Assembly: GCA_030691775.1 (NCBI GenBank)
Contig: JAUYDN010000052.1
Span: 1 to 17,040, forward strand
From: Dehalococcoidia bacterium
GTDB taxonomy: Bacteria; Chloroflexota; Dehalococcoidia; Dehalococcoidales; Fen-1064
Length of the DNA stretch: 17,040 nucleotides
Reading direction: 5' to 3'
Numbering within the stretch: the stretch's first letter is position 1; every line of letters begins with the position of its first letter. Under the pieces are notes generated by a model. That model did not search any database, had not been told where the DNA came from, and worked only from the letters and a program-made list of their open reading frames with translations. Both the position numbers and the translations under genes were made by a program. Positions 6,585 to 14,603 of the stretch are shown piece by piece.

Positions 6585-7271
6585 TCAGTTCCGACTCCTT
6601 TCCCGATTACCGCTTAATAACTTCTCAATCACGGCGATGGTGACTTCTTGCAGGCTGTTTACTATCAGGTCGGCTTCCGCCAGTTTGTCCGCGGGGCTGG
6701 TGTTGGTAACCGCGATACATTTCATCCCGCCGTTTTTAGCCGCTTCGACACCCGCCGCGGCATCCTCGATAACGACGTAGTTGCCCGGTGAGGCATCCAT
6801 TTTTCGCGCGGCAAGCAGGTAGCCCTGCGGACTGGGTTTGCCCTCCTTTACATCCTGTCCTGAGATAATGTGCCGGAAATAGTGCTTAATGCCCAGCGCT
6901 GTGGTGATAAGTTCGATGTTCTCTAACGGGGTGGAGGATACGAGCGCCTGCCGGAAGCCTGCCGCATCCAGTGCTCTGATTAGTCGAAGGACACCGGGCA
7001 GGGCTTTTACACTGCCTCTTATCAGACTGCGGAAGGTCTCCTCTTTATCCCGCGCGATTGCTTCCACCGTCTCCAGAGATACATTCTCCCCGAAGATACC
7101 GCGGATTATCTCCAGGTTCCGCATACCGAAAACACGGCGGAAATCCGCCTCTGTGAAATTGACACCCCTCTTCCCCAGCGCCGCCTGCCACGACTTCATA
7201 TGATAGTTACCGCTATCGACGATAACGCCATCCATATCCCAGAGCACTGCCTTCGGCTGATTACCTGTCAT
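6585..7271 (-). CDS. HAD-superfamily hydrolase, beta-phosphoglucomutase-like
   Basis: A 228-aa HAD enzyme of subclass I with an alpha-helical cap. Motif I is WDMDGVIVDS (nucleophile D12, acid/base D14), motif II the Ser pair in VSSTP (about 110-114), motif III K144 in KEGKPSPQGY, and motif IV IEDAAAGVEAA (168-178). The DMDGVIVDS and GKPSPQGYLLAA pattern is typical of beta-phosphoglucomutase-like and phosphatase members such as sugar-phosphate or nucleotide phosphatases. The exact substrate cannot be told from sequence. Its start overlaps the stop of the thioesterase gene by 4 nt (ATGA), and its stop touches the ndk start, so it belongs to the same operon. Confidence 0.9.
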   Translation of the reverse strand: MTGNQPKAVLWDMDGVIVDSGNYHMKSWQAALGKRGVNFTEADFRRVFGMRNLEIIRGIFGENVSLETVEAIARDKEETFRSLIRGSVKALPGVLRLIRALDAAGFRQALVSSTPLENIELITTALGIKHYFRHIISGQDVKEGKPSPQGYLLAARKMDASPGNYVVIEDAAAGVEAAKNGGMKCIAVTNTSPADKLAEADLIVNSLQEVTIAVIEKLLSGNRERSRN

Positions 7272-7714
7272 CGTTCGTGTCCTGGTATAGAGGTCGTTTC
7301 TACCACGAACTGCGTGGCGTCCGCTTCCGCCACCACTGTGCCATCCGCCAGGCTGACCACGGCGGCGCTCCGCATAACCTTCCTTGTTTTTTTGACGATG
7401 TACCCGGTGACGGTCAGCGGTCCATTAATCGGGGTCAGGCGTTTCAAACGTATTTCGAGCTTTGCCGTCACGACGCGGACGCCGGTGGAAGAAGCCGCAT
7501 AACCGACTGCCTCGTCCAGCAGACAGCCGACGATGCCGCCGTGCAGATAGCCGGGCCACCCCTGGTAGCGCTCGTCCGGTGTGAAAACGGCTTTGACGCC
7601 TTGCCCCTCCGGTGCGAATTTCAGCTTCAGTCCGTGCGGGTTGTCCTGCCCGCACCCGAAGCACTTGCTGTACCCTTCCGGGACATTCATCGAGACCTGT
7701 GGCCAGATGCCCAT
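7268..7714 (-). CDS. PaaI-type hotdog-fold acyl-CoA thioesterase
   Basis: The 148-aa single-hotdog protein belongs to the PaaI/YiiD-like thioesterases, which hydrolyse acyl-CoAs. It opens with the CFGCGQDNPHGLKL block (18-31), common in this family, followed by the hotdog helix HGGIVGCLLDEAVGY (58-72), whose H58 and D67/E68 are the usual active-site region. Strands near AKLEIRLKRLTPI and GTVVAEADATQFV follow. AAAGGTG lies just upstream of the chosen ATG. It overlaps the HAD gene by 4 nt. A role in removing stray CoA esters would fit but is inferred; the substrate is unknown. Confidence 0.88.
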   Translation of the reverse strand: MGIWPQVSMNVPEGYSKCFGCGQDNPHGLKLKFAPEGQGVKAVFTPDERYQGWPGYLHGGIVGCLLDEAVGYAASSTGVRVVTAKLEIRLKRLTPINGPLTVTGYIVKKTRKVMRSAAVVSLADGTVVAEADATQFVVETTSIPGHER

Positions 7715-7729
7715 TTCACACCTTTCACG

Positions 7730-7785
7730 TTAACAGTTAACAGTAATCAGTTATTCGTGTTTCGTGTTTAGTATTTAGAGTTTCA
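7730..7785. repeat. Degenerate heptamer tandem array (TTAACAG to TGTTTAG type)
   Basis: Eight 7-nt units can be read in phase: TTAACAG twice, TAATCAG, TTATTCG, TGTTTCG, TGTTTAG, TATTTAG and AGTTTCA. The array occupies nearly the whole gap between tsaB and the thioesterase gene and drifts gradually from one unit to the next. Confidence 0.75.
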
Positions 7786-7790
7786 TATAT

Positions 7791-8471
7791 CTATTTGTGT
7801 TTAGCCACCGTGATTGCCGGGAGGCGCAGGTAGACCGGTTGCAGGGTTGCCACGTTATCCGTGTCTCCAGAAGCCAGCCGCTTCACACCCAGCTCCGCGA
7901 GGTATGCCGCCCGCCGTAAATCGGTAGTGGGAGAAGCAATGACCGTCTTGCCTGGCAGTAATAGCAACAACCGCGATGATATCTCCTGCACATACTCACC
8001 GCAGAACAGTGTCCTTTCCGTGATTTCCGCGCACAGCTTTTCCACGTCGGTGATGTAATTCTCCCTCAATTGCTTCCAGCCGGATGCCTGTTTCTGATAG
8101 AGAGCCGTGGCAATTTCTCCCCTCCTTGCGTTGAGTACCGGGCACACCGGCAGGGCGGTCTCAGCGTACTGGTAGGCAGTTACCTCCAGGCTGTTCACCC
8201 CCACAATCGGGATGTTCAGACTGAAAGCCAGCCCTTTTGCGGCGCTGATGCCAACCCGTAAGCCGTTGAAGCTCCCGGGCCCTTTTGCCACGATGACGGC
8301 GGTGAGCGACTTCGCCCCGGTCCCGACCAGTTTCAGGAGATGCTCCAGGTTCGGCAGAAGCTGTACGGAATGGTTTTTGTCGGTACGCCAGGTTATTTCC
8401 GCAACTACCAGCCCTTCCCTGACAAGCGCCAGGGAGGCGGTATCGGTGGAGGTATCGATTGCGACCAGCAC
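7791..8471 (-). CDS. tsaB: tRNA threonylcarbamoyladenosine biosynthesis protein TsaB
   Basis: The 226-aa ASKHA-fold protein is the TsaB partner of TsaD in transferring threonylcarbamoyl to A37 of ANN-decoding tRNAs. It has the MLVAIDTSTDTASLALV phosphate-1 strand-loop at the N-terminus, the KGPGSFNGLRVGISAAKGLA helix motif (63-82) and the GVNSLEV segment. The length is typical. The start codon is GTG, one base after the tsaE stop. The TsaB-TsaE pairing is widely conserved. TsaD, needed for catalysis, is not in this window. The 3' end runs into a heptamer repeat array. Confidence 0.95.
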   Translation of the reverse strand: MLVAIDTSTDTASLALVREGLVVAEITWRTDKNHSVQLLPNLEHLLKLVGTGAKSLTAVIVAKGPGSFNGLRVGISAAKGLAFSLNIPIVGVNSLEVTAYQYAETALPVCPVLNARRGEIATALYQKQASGWKQLRENYITDVEKLCAEITERTLFCGEYVQEISSRLLLLLPGKTVIASPTTDLRRAAYLAELGVKRLASGDTDNVATLQPVYLRLPAITVAKHK

Positions 8472-8472
8472 G

Positions 8473-8958
8473 TCAGACCTTCCCCTGCGAAGCGATGTTC
8501 TGTCTCAATTCAGCCAGTAACTTCATATAGCGTCCTCCCCGCGGCAGGAGCTCCAGTGCCCTTGCGGTGTCCGAGATGTAACTGAACCTGACGAGCAGGT
8601 GGTCGCCGGGCAAGATGTCCATGCCTTTCTCTGCCCACTCAATGACGCACACGCCCCGGCCGTACAGGTAGTCGTCCAGCCCCAGGTCGGAGATTTCCGC
8701 GATGTTATCCAGCCGGTAGAAGTCCATATGGTAAAGGCGTAACCTGCCCTGCATTTCCCGCATGATGACAAACGACGGGCTGAGCGTGTATTCCTCGATG
8801 CCCAGCCCCCAGGCGATTCCCTGCGTGAGGCAGGTCTTGCCGGTCCCGAGGTTCCCTACGAGTAGATAAATGTCTCCTGACATGGCGAGCTTACCGATGT
8901 TCCTGCCAAGCTCCCGCGTTTCCTCTGGAGCGTGTGTAACCAGCTTCAATGATTCCAT
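8473..8958 (-). CDS. tsaE: tRNA threonylcarbamoyladenosine biosynthesis ATPase TsaE
   Basis: The 161-aa P-loop ATPase drives turnover of the TsaB-TsaD complex in t6A synthesis. The Walker A motif is GNLGTGKT (35-42) with K41. The conserved SPSFVIMREM (60-69) matches the usual SPTF region, HMDFYRLD (77-84) carries the Walker B-type Asp, and VIEWAEKG (105-112) is the family EWxE motif. The gene lies 9 nt after thiL and 1 nt before tsaB on the same strand, so the three are clearly co-transcribed. Confidence 0.96.
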   Translation of the reverse strand: MESLKLVTHAPEETRELGRNIGKLAMSGDIYLLVGNLGTGKTCLTQGIAWGLGIEEYTLSPSFVIMREMQGRLRLYHMDFYRLDNIAEISDLGLDDYLYGRGVCVIEWAEKGMDILPGDHLLVRFSYISDTARALELLPRGGRYMKLLAELRQNIASQGKV

Positions 8959-8967
8959 ATTATCATG

Positions 8968-9978
8968 CTACTGACCGAAGTGGTCCCAGCCGGACTTTTT
9001 CATTGTATACGGTTTTCCCGCGCCGTCCACGAGCACTACTTTACCGGGATGGTCGGCGGTGATTTCCCCGACGACCGTGACCGGGCACGCCAGTGCCTTT
9101 CTCACCACGGGCATAACGCGGGTGGGAGCGGTGAACAGCAGTTCGTAGTCTTCACCGCCGGTCAGGGCAAGCTCAAGGGCTTTTTCCGGGAAACATACTT
9201 TCGCAGCAGGTGATACCGGCACCGCGTCCACATTCAAACGGGCGCCGACCTTGCTCATCTCGCAGATATGGGTCAGGTCGCCGACCAGCCCATCGCTGAT
9301 GTCTATGCCGCACTTCACTGCTTTAGCCACGAGCGTTTGACCCTCTTTGATACGCGGTGTTGGCGTGACGTGGGCTTTCCTGATTGCATCCGCCAATTTT
9401 GATTCGAACTTCAACCCGTGCAGGAGCATCTGTAATCCAGCGGCTGAAGCACCCAGGCTATTGGTCACCGCCACCCGGTCGCCGGGGTTTGCCGCACTGC
9501 GGGTGAGTACTCTGCCTGCTGCGTTGCTCGCCGTGCCCAGGACAGTGACGCTGATGAATAAGAAGGGAGAGCTGACCGTATCCCCGCCGATGATATTGAC
9601 CCGGTGCTGTCCGGCGATTTTTATCATGCCTCGGTAAAGAGCCTCGACGTTTTCGACCTCGGTGTTCTCCGGCAAGCCGATGGATATCAGGGCATAGCGC
9701 GGGGTACCGCCCATCGCCGCGATGTCGCTCAGGTTGACGGCAATCGATTTCCAGCCGAGCTCTTCCCAGGTGATTGTCCTGAGGGTGAAGTGGATATTCT
9801 CGACCAGGGAATCGACGGTGGCAATCTGGTAGGGGTTTTGCGGTCGCCAGACGGCGGCATCGTCACCCAGCCCGACGATTACCTGGCGGGAGGACTGCCA
9901 CGTTTTGCGGTTAGCTTTTGAAATTAGACCGGCGAGCCGGTAGATAAGCCCGAACTCCCCGATTTTCGAGACCCTCAT
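8968..9978 (-). CDS. thiL: Thiamine-monophosphate kinase
   Basis: The 336-aa enzyme phosphorylates thiamine monophosphate to the cofactor thiamine diphosphate. PurM/ThiL-fold signatures are present: KIGEFGLI at the start, GLGDDAAVW (37-45), DSLVENIHF (56-64), VNLSDIAAMGGTPRYALI (81-98), GGDTVSS (131-137), and a later GIDISDGLVGDL and TGGEDYELLF. An upstream in-frame TTG at 9993 would add five residues. The ATG at 9978 gives the family N-terminus and is preferred, although no ribosome-binding site precedes it. A promoter-like pair built from heptamer repeats ends only a few bases upstream, so the message could be leaderless. It heads the run down to ndk. Confidence 0.95.
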   Translation of the reverse strand: MRVSKIGEFGLIYRLAGLISKANRKTWQSSRQVIVGLGDDAAVWRPQNPYQIATVDSLVENIHFTLRTITWEELGWKSIAVNLSDIAAMGGTPRYALISIGLPENTEVENVEALYRGMIKIAGQHRVNIIGGDTVSSPFLFISVTVLGTASNAAGRVLTRSAANPGDRVAVTNSLGASAAGLQMLLHGLKFESKLADAIRKAHVTPTPRIKEGQTLVAKAVKCGIDISDGLVGDLTHICEMSKVGARLNVDAVPVSPAAKVCFPEKALELALTGGEDYELLFTAPTRVMPVVRKALACPVTVVGEITADHPGKVVLVDGAGKPYTMKKSGWDHFGQ

Positions 9979-9985
9979 AACAGGA

Positions 9986-10014
9986 ATTATCAACTATCAA
10001 GCGTCAAGTATCAA
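9986..10014 (-). promoter_or_regulatory. Candidate thiL operon promoter inside a heptamer array
   Basis: On the - strand, TTGATA (10014-10009) is separated by exactly 17 nt from GATAAT (9991-9986); both are 5/6 matches to the sigma-70 consensus. The predicted start point falls about at the thiL ATG (9978), implying a leaderless or nearly leaderless message. Confidence 0.55.
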
Positions 10015-10015
10015 G
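9988..10015. repeat. Heptamer tandem array (TATCAAG type)
   Basis: Four contiguous 7-nt units: TATCAAC, TATCAAG, CGTCAAG, TATCAAG. Read on the other strand these are CTTGATA-like and resemble -35 boxes. Confidence 0.8.
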
Positions 10016-10034
10016 TTTACGGCAAGAAATACCC

Positions 10035-10076
10035 AACTTCTAGATACCAATCGCCAGTTCCCAGCCCCTATTCCCT
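10035..10076. repeat. Highly degenerate heptamer array
   Basis: Six 7-nt units can be laid out in phase (AACTTCT, AGATACC, AATCGCC, AGTTCCC, AGCCCCT, ATTCCCT), each beginning with A and most ending in C or CT. Periodicity is weaker than in the neighbouring array at 9988-10015. Confidence 0.45.
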
Positions 10077-10151
10077 CCAACCAGACTGCTGAAAATAATG
10101 ACTGGGGTTGTCCGAAATCACCTGGATTGTCGGGTTAAGCCCGTCAATGAC

Positions 10152-10183
10152 AAAAAGGGTGAGGGTGCTTAAGCGCCCTCACC
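10152..10183 (-). terminator. Intrinsic terminator of the four-cysteine-repeat gene
   Basis: A 13-bp self-complementary stem (10158-10170 with 10171-10183, one G-T pair) is followed on the - strand by CTTTTT. It lies about 30 nt beyond the stop of the gene ending at 10213 and separates it from thiL. Confidence 0.85.
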
Positions 10184-10212
10184 TGGTTCTGTTCTATCCT
10201 GGACTTAAGAGC

Positions 10213-10794
10213 TTAACTGGCGGTTTTCTTTTTCAGCGCCTGACGCCGGACTGCCAGTTTCGCCAGTTTTTCCTGCACCGCGTCCTCCATCATCTGGTCA
10301 AACTCGCAGGTGGCGCACTGGAAGCACCGACTGCATAACCGGAAGGATACATCACCTTTGAGCGCGTAGTGGCAGACCCTCTCGTTGCCGGGCAGTTCCT
10401 CGAACTTCTTCAGCGCCGCTTCCACCTTTCCGTCCTCTCCCTGCGCCATTCTCTCCTGCATCTGCTGGTCGAACTCGCAGGTAAGGCAATCGTAGCCATG
10501 GGTGCAGACGCGGTAGGAGACCATTCTCAGCTTCTGCCAGAGGCATTCCTTCACTTTGCCGCCGGCGGTTGCCGTTATAGTAGCAACCTGTGGTACAGTC
10601 ATCCCTTCGCGGGCTTTGCGCATCCACACACGGGTCTCGATGTGCCCGGGGGCGACCTGTATAATCTTCTGGAACTCTACCAAGGCTTCAGCGTAAAGAC
10701 CTTCTTCGTAATGGGCTTTGCCGCGCCGTAATCTTGCCTGAATATCTTCCGGGGCGATTATCTCCGCTGTTACTCTTTCCATTACCTTTTCCAT
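10213..10794 (-). CDS. TPR-like protein with two tandem four-cysteine C-x12-C-x5-C-x2-C-EFDQ motifs
   Basis: The 193-aa protein has one or two TPR-like helices (about 20-55, GKAHYEEGLYAEALVEFQKI). Two copies of the same cysteine motif follow: C84, C97, C103, C106 and then C141, C154, C160, C163, each ending in CEFDQ. The second copy has an extra C157. The YDCxxCEFDQ word resembles cysteine clusters near some bacterial GcvH-like proteins, so metal binding is likely but unproven. It ends in a Lys-rich tail (ALKKKTAS). The ATG at 10794 is chosen because GGAGGG sits 7 nt upstream; the ATG at 10809 has a GGGAG only 2 nt away. No signal peptide or membrane segment is seen. Function unknown. Confidence 0.8.
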   Translation of the reverse strand: MEKVMERVTAEIIAPEDIQARLRRGKAHYEEGLYAEALVEFQKIIQVAPGHIETRVWMRKAREGMTVPQVATITATAGGKVKECLWQKLRMVSYRVCTHGYDCLTCEFDQQMQERMAQGEDGKVEAALKKFEELPGNERVCHYALKGDVSFRLCSRCFQCATCEFDQMMEDAVQEKLAKLAVRRQALKKKTAS

Positions 10795-11091
10795 TTCCGT
10801 TCCCTCCATTACTCCCGAGTTCTTTCCTTGGCATCTTCAGAATACCCCCGCAACGCCCCGCCCAACATCTGAATCAAGGCATACTGCTTTTACCAGTCCT
10901 GCCTAGCACACAGCCGCCGATTAAGCAATAAGTCGTGACGTCTACTAAGCATGGGATACTGAGGAAGAACGGTAAAAATAAGCCGAGAGTCGTATGACAT
11001 TGCGGAAAAACGAAATCATACGCGGACAGATTGCCTTTTTACCAGTGGCAGAATATACCGCGCTGAAAAGAAAGCCTGATGCCGGTCAGAC
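10795..11091. other. Gap between the nitroreductase and the four-cysteine gene
   Basis: About 297 nt with no ORF resembling a known protein on either strand, no strong terminator after the nitroreductase stop and no convincing promoter. On the - strand TATTCT occurs near the gene start, but without a well-spaced -35 box. Confidence 0.5.
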
Positions 11092-12093
11092 CTATTCTTC
11101 TACTTGCGGGCTGTCGGAGCCGTTACGGAACCAGGTCACCGGGCGGTATTCGCGCGGCACCATGCCCTCCTGCTTGAATCGCGGGTATCCCAGGACGAAT
11201 GAATTAGTAATCTCCCATGGTTCCTGAACTCCGAGCTTCTCCAGGAGCGGGGGCATTCTCATTAAAACGGTGCTGAAACCCACCCAGCAGAAAGCCAGCC
11301 CCAGCGATTTGGCGACGATGTTCATGTTCTGCCCGCAAATGCCGATGTTGAGTAGAGGTCCGCCGATGGCACGCTTATCTCCGAGTAGCAAGACAACCGC
11401 CGGAGCGCCAAGGAAAGCCGTCCCGTTCCCTTTGACGATACTGCCAATCCCACCGAGGATAACACGCGGGTCGTAACTCCCTGGCGTGCCGCCGGCTTCA
11501 TACATCGGAACGAGATTCTGAACTGTCCCATCATCCTTGTACATGTTATGCAACATCGCCAGCACAAAATATATCAATTGCTCCATTTCCTTTATCAAAG
11601 ACAGATTGGTGATAACAATGAATTTCCAGGGCTGACAGTTGCCGGCGCTCGGTGCAAACCTGCCGGCTTCAAGCACCCTTCTGATTAGTGGTTCCGGGAC
11701 CGGTTTGTCTTTGAAATTGCGAACGCTACGGCGTTCCAGGACAAGCCGTTCGACCGCGTTCCATTCATCCGGTTTGCCATCTGCGTTCAGTGGTTTGAGC
11801 GGCATCTTGTAGGGTAACGGGTGCGGGTCGGTCTCATAGAATCCCCTATCGACGTGATAACCATCGACCAGCGTAATGGCATCCACCGGGCAGACTACCA
11901 TGCAGTTACAGCAGGAAAAGCACTCGTATTCCTTTTTCTGCCGGGGCACCTCGTTTTCATCGGTCTCCCAGGCGCGGAGAGGACAGTTTTCCATACAAAG
12001 CCCGCAATGTGTGCATTTTTCGGCGTCTACGGTTAATACCCCCATGTGCACGGTTTCCGGGCGGAACATCGGTTTTAAGTCTTCCCAGGGCAT
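11092..12093 (-). CDS. Ferredoxin-domain nitroreductase family oxidoreductase
   Basis: The 333-aa protein fuses an N-terminal 2[4Fe-4S] ferredoxin to an FMN nitroreductase domain. Cluster ligands are C27, C30, C33, C37 (CTHCGLCMENCP) and C58, C61, C64, C68 (CFSCCNCMVVCP). The nitroreductase part starts near 115 with ERRSVRNFKDKPVP and has RFAPSAGNCQPWKFIVI (145-161), an FMN-binding signature; FWVG-like and ITNSFVLGYPR segments lie near the end. Such fusions take electrons from the iron-sulphur domain to reduce an unknown substrate in anaerobes. A strong GAGGAGG sits about 6 nt before the ATG. It is divergent from the response regulator gene across about 100 nt, which may point to shared control (inference). 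Confidence 0.92.
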   Translation of the reverse strand: MPWEDLKPMFRPETVHMGVLTVDAEKCTHCGLCMENCPLRAWETDENEVPRQKKEYECFSCCNCMVVCPVDAITLVDGYHVDRGFYETDPHPLPYKMPLKPLNADGKPDEWNAVERLVLERRSVRNFKDKPVPEPLIRRVLEAGRFAPSAGNCQPWKFIVITNLSLIKEMEQLIYFVLAMLHNMYKDDGTVQNLVPMYEAGGTPGSYDPRVILGGIGSIVKGNGTAFLGAPAVVLLLGDKRAIGGPLLNIGICGQNMNIVAKSLGLAFCWVGFSTVLMRMPPLLEKLGVQEPWEITNSFVLGYPRFKQEGMVPREYRPVTWFRNGSDSPQVEE

Positions 12094-12165
12094 GTTTGCC
12101 TCCTCATTGCGTCTTATTCAAGAGCCATCACACAATTTACGCAAAGCTCAAACAATTGTCAAGAT

Positions 12166-12180
12166 GTGTTGCGGTAACAC
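12166..12180. promoter_or_regulatory. Inverted repeat in the divergent nitroreductase/response-regulator gap
   Basis: GTGTT-GCGGT-AACAC forms a 5-bp inverted repeat between the two divergent genes, just upstream of the response-regulator ribosome-binding site (GGAAGG at 12180-12185). It could be an operator or chance. Confidence 0.25.
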
Positions 12181-12195
12181 GGAAGGTGCGTTACA

Positions 12196-12873
12196 ATGGC
12201 AATGGACGAACATATGGCAAAAATACGGGTTTTACTTGCCGAAGACCACGCCATTATGCGTGAGGGCACGCGTGAGTTCATCGGACGGGAGGCGGATATG
12301 GAGGTGGTGGCTGAAGCCGGCGACGGCGAAGAAGCGGTGAGGCTGACCGCTAAGTACAAGCCGGACGTGGTGGTTATGGACATCCGCATGCCGAAGCTCA
12401 ACGGCATCGAAGCTACCAAGCAAATCAAAGCCATGCTCCCCTCCACGGCAATCCTGATTCTCACCGCCTATGATAGTGACCAGTATATCTTTGCCCTGCT
12501 GGAAGCCGGCGCCGCCGGATACCTGCTGAAAGGCATCCGCACTCACGAGCTAATCGATGCCATCCGCGCCGTTTACGCCGGCGAGTCTGTCCTGCACCCC
12601 GTCATCGCCAGCCGCGTCATACGGCGCGTGGTCACACCCGCATCGTCGGAAACCAGAGCCGTAGAACAGCTGAGCGAACGCGAACACGAAATCCTGAAGC
12701 TGGCGGCAAGGGGTATCAGCAACAAAGACATTGCGGAAAAGCTGTTTCTCAGTCCGCGTACCGTGCAGGTGCACCTCGGGAACATCTTCAACAAGATCGG
12801 GGTGGCTTCCCGCACGGAAGCCGTCCTTTATGGCTTGAAGCGGGGCTGGCTTACCATGGAAGACCTCCCGTGA
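12196..12873 (+). CDS. NarL/FixJ-family response regulator (receiver plus LuxR-type HTH)
   Basis: The 225-aa regulator has a CheY-like receiver (about 8-125) with acidic pocket E16/D17, phospho-acceptor D62 in VVMDIRMP, T90 and K112. A LuxR-type helix-turn-helix (about 158-218) follows, with LSEREHEILKLAARGISN and the recognition segment LSPRTVQVHLGNIFNKIG. The start at 12196 is taken because GGAAGG lies about 10 nt upstream; ATGs at 12202 and 12214 are also in frame. The stop overlaps the GTG start of the sensor kinase by 4 nt, so the two form a cognate pair. Its targets are unknown; the divergent ferredoxin-nitroreductase is a candidate. Confidence 0.95.
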   Translation: MAMDEHMAKIRVLLAEDHAIMREGTREFIGREADMEVVAEAGDGEEAVRLTAKYKPDVVVMDIRMPKLNGIEATKQIKAMLPSTAILILTAYDSDQYIFALLEAGAAGYLLKGIRTHELIDAIRAVYAGESVLHPVIASRVIRRVVTPASSETRAVEQLSEREHEILKLAARGISNKDIAEKLFLSPRTVQVHLGNIFNKIGVASRTEAVLYGLKRGWLTMEDLP

Positions 12874-14582
12874 ACAACCGCTCGGAAATCGAGGATATGA
12901 TGAGCGCGGGCGTCCCACCGCCCGAACCCGATCCCCGTTTCTGGCGTAACACCCACTGCTGGATAATCACTGCCCTGTTTGTGCTCGGTATCATCCTGCA
13001 CTACCCACAACAGATATTGCGCATCGATTCACCATCGCTCTTTACATTTCTGGAGTCGGCGCGGTTTTCCGCGGAACGCGTCTTTTTCCTGATACCTGTG
13101 TTCTACGCGGGCTTTGCCTTCGGATTAGCAGGCGGCGTTACAAGCCTGCTATTGAGCATCGTTGTCATGTTGCCGCGGGCGGCGGTTATTGCCACCGACC
13201 AACCGGATGCAATACTCGATATCGTTATGATAGCCATGGTGGGTATCGTGCTGAACCTGTGGCTGGAGTGGCACCGCCGGGAGCGCGGCAAGCGTGAGCA
13301 GGCAATGCAGACCCTCGAGGTCACCAAGCAGGAAATACAGCAGTACATCCATGCCGTCGAGAATAGCGAAAAAGCGCTGGCGACCATCAATGCCGTGTGC
13401 CTGGTGGCTTCGCAAACACTCGATCTCCAAAAAGTGCTCGATACTACGGTGGAGCGCGTGCGGGATGCTATGGACCTGGATGTTGCCCTTGCTTTCCTGC
13501 TTGATGAAGACACCCAGGAGCTGGAGCTGAGGGCATACCGCGGTGTGTCAGCAGAGTTCGTCGAAGGATTACGCGGCCTGCGTGTTGGCGAGGGGTTCAA
13601 TGGCACTGTAGCCCAGACCGGACAGCCTCTGCTGGTAGCGAACTCCGCCAGTGATCCCCGCCTCACCCGTGAGGTCGTACGGCAGGAAGGCTTGCTTGCC
13701 CAGCTCATCGTGCCGCTGAAAGCCAGCGAGCGGGTGGTGGGCACGCTCTGTGTCGCCGGCCGCTACGCCCGCCAGTTCAAAGAGGAGGAAATCGACCTGC
13801 TGACGACCATCGGCCGGCAGGTTGGGGTGGCGATCGAAAACTCACGGCTTTACGAGCACGAACGCCTGCACGCCGAGGAGCAGAAGCAGTTGCAGGAGCG
13901 TCTGCGTTACTATCTACGGCTAGTGACGCGCGCCCAGGAAAAGGAGCGCCAGCGCATCGCCCAGGAACTACACGATGACACCATCCAGGACCTGGTGCTG
14001 TTACTGCACAAAATCGATAGGTTTTCCGCTGTAGCGAGCTTCTTACCGCCGCAGGAGATATTGTTCCTGGAAGAGCTGAGACAGCGCATTCATGTCATAT
14101 CCGACGAGGTGCGGCGGTTCACCCAGGACCTGCGGCCGTCCGTGCTCGACGACCTGGGTTTACTGCCGGCGCTCGAGTGGCTGGCGCAGGATGTGAGCAA
14201 GCATTTCGATATAAAGGTCTTATTCTCATCGAGCGGGCAGGCGCGACGTTTCAATCCCGAGACGGAACTGACCCTGTTCCGGATTGTGCAGGAAGCCTTG
14301 CGCAACGTGTGGAAGCACTCCGGCGCCACTGAAGCAAAGATTACTGTGGAGTTCATGGGTGACAAAGTGACGCTGGCGATCGAGGATAACGGGCAGGGTT
14401 TTGAACTACCGGCGCGGGTGGAGGACCTGGCTACGGCGGGGAAGCTGGGATTGGTGGGGATGCGGGAACGGGCACAGCTCATCGGCGCACGGCTGAGTGT
14501 GAAATCGGAGCCGGGCAAAGGTGCCATAATAACAGTGGAATTGCCAATTGCCAGCGAAAATTTATCAATGTCTAATATCTAA
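12870..14582 (+). CDS. Membrane-anchored GAF-domain sensor histidine kinase (HisKA_3 type)
   Basis: The 570-aa kinase has three hydrophobic N-terminal stretches (about 31-47, 71-101 and 115-134). A charged linker or coiled coil (about 135-170) and a GAF domain (about 175-325) follow. The dimerisation/phosphoacceptor region is ERQRIAQELHDDTIQDL with H368. The ATPase part has N-box EALRNVWKHSGA (N479), DNGQGF (506-511) and GLVGMRERA (527-535), as in NarX/DegS-like kinases that pair with LuxR-type regulators. The start is GTG, overlapping the regulator stop (GTGA). The signal is not evident: the GAF domain lacks an obvious cysteine or haem motif. The last residues (about 561-570) are a non-conserved extension leading into a repeat-rich gap. 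Confidence 0.94.
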   Translation: MNNRSEIEDMMSAGVPPPEPDPRFWRNTHCWIITALFVLGIILHYPQQILRIDSPSLFTFLESARFSAERVFFLIPVFYAGFAFGLAGGVTSLLLSIVVMLPRAAVIATDQPDAILDIVMIAMVGIVLNLWLEWHRRERGKREQAMQTLEVTKQEIQQYIHAVENSEKALATINAVCLVASQTLDLQKVLDTTVERVRDAMDLDVALAFLLDEDTQELELRAYRGVSAEFVEGLRGLRVGEGFNGTVAQTGQPLLVANSASDPRLTREVVRQEGLLAQLIVPLKASERVVGTLCVAGRYARQFKEEEIDLLTTIGRQVGVAIENSRLYEHERLHAEEQKQLQERLRYYLRLVTRAQEKERQRIAQELHDDTIQDLVLLLHKIDRFSAVASFLPPQEILFLEELRQRIHVISDEVRRFTQDLRPSVLDDLGLLPALEWLAQDVSKHFDIKVLFSSSGQARRFNPETELTLFRIVQEALRNVWKHSGATEAKITVEFMGDKVTLAIEDNGQGFELPARVEDLATAGKLGLVGMRERAQLIGARLSVKSEPGKGAIITVELPIASENLSMSNI

Positions 14583-14603
14583 CCCCCACCCCCCTTGAGA
14601 AAA

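Noticed and set aside
7277..7771. Open frame on the + strand (164 codons)
   Set aside because: Antisense to the well-supported thioesterase gene, with no family features.
13103..13744. Open frame on the - strand (213 codons) inside the sensor kinase
   Set aside because: Ser/Arg-rich low-complexity translation, antisense to clear transmembrane and GAF coding sequence.
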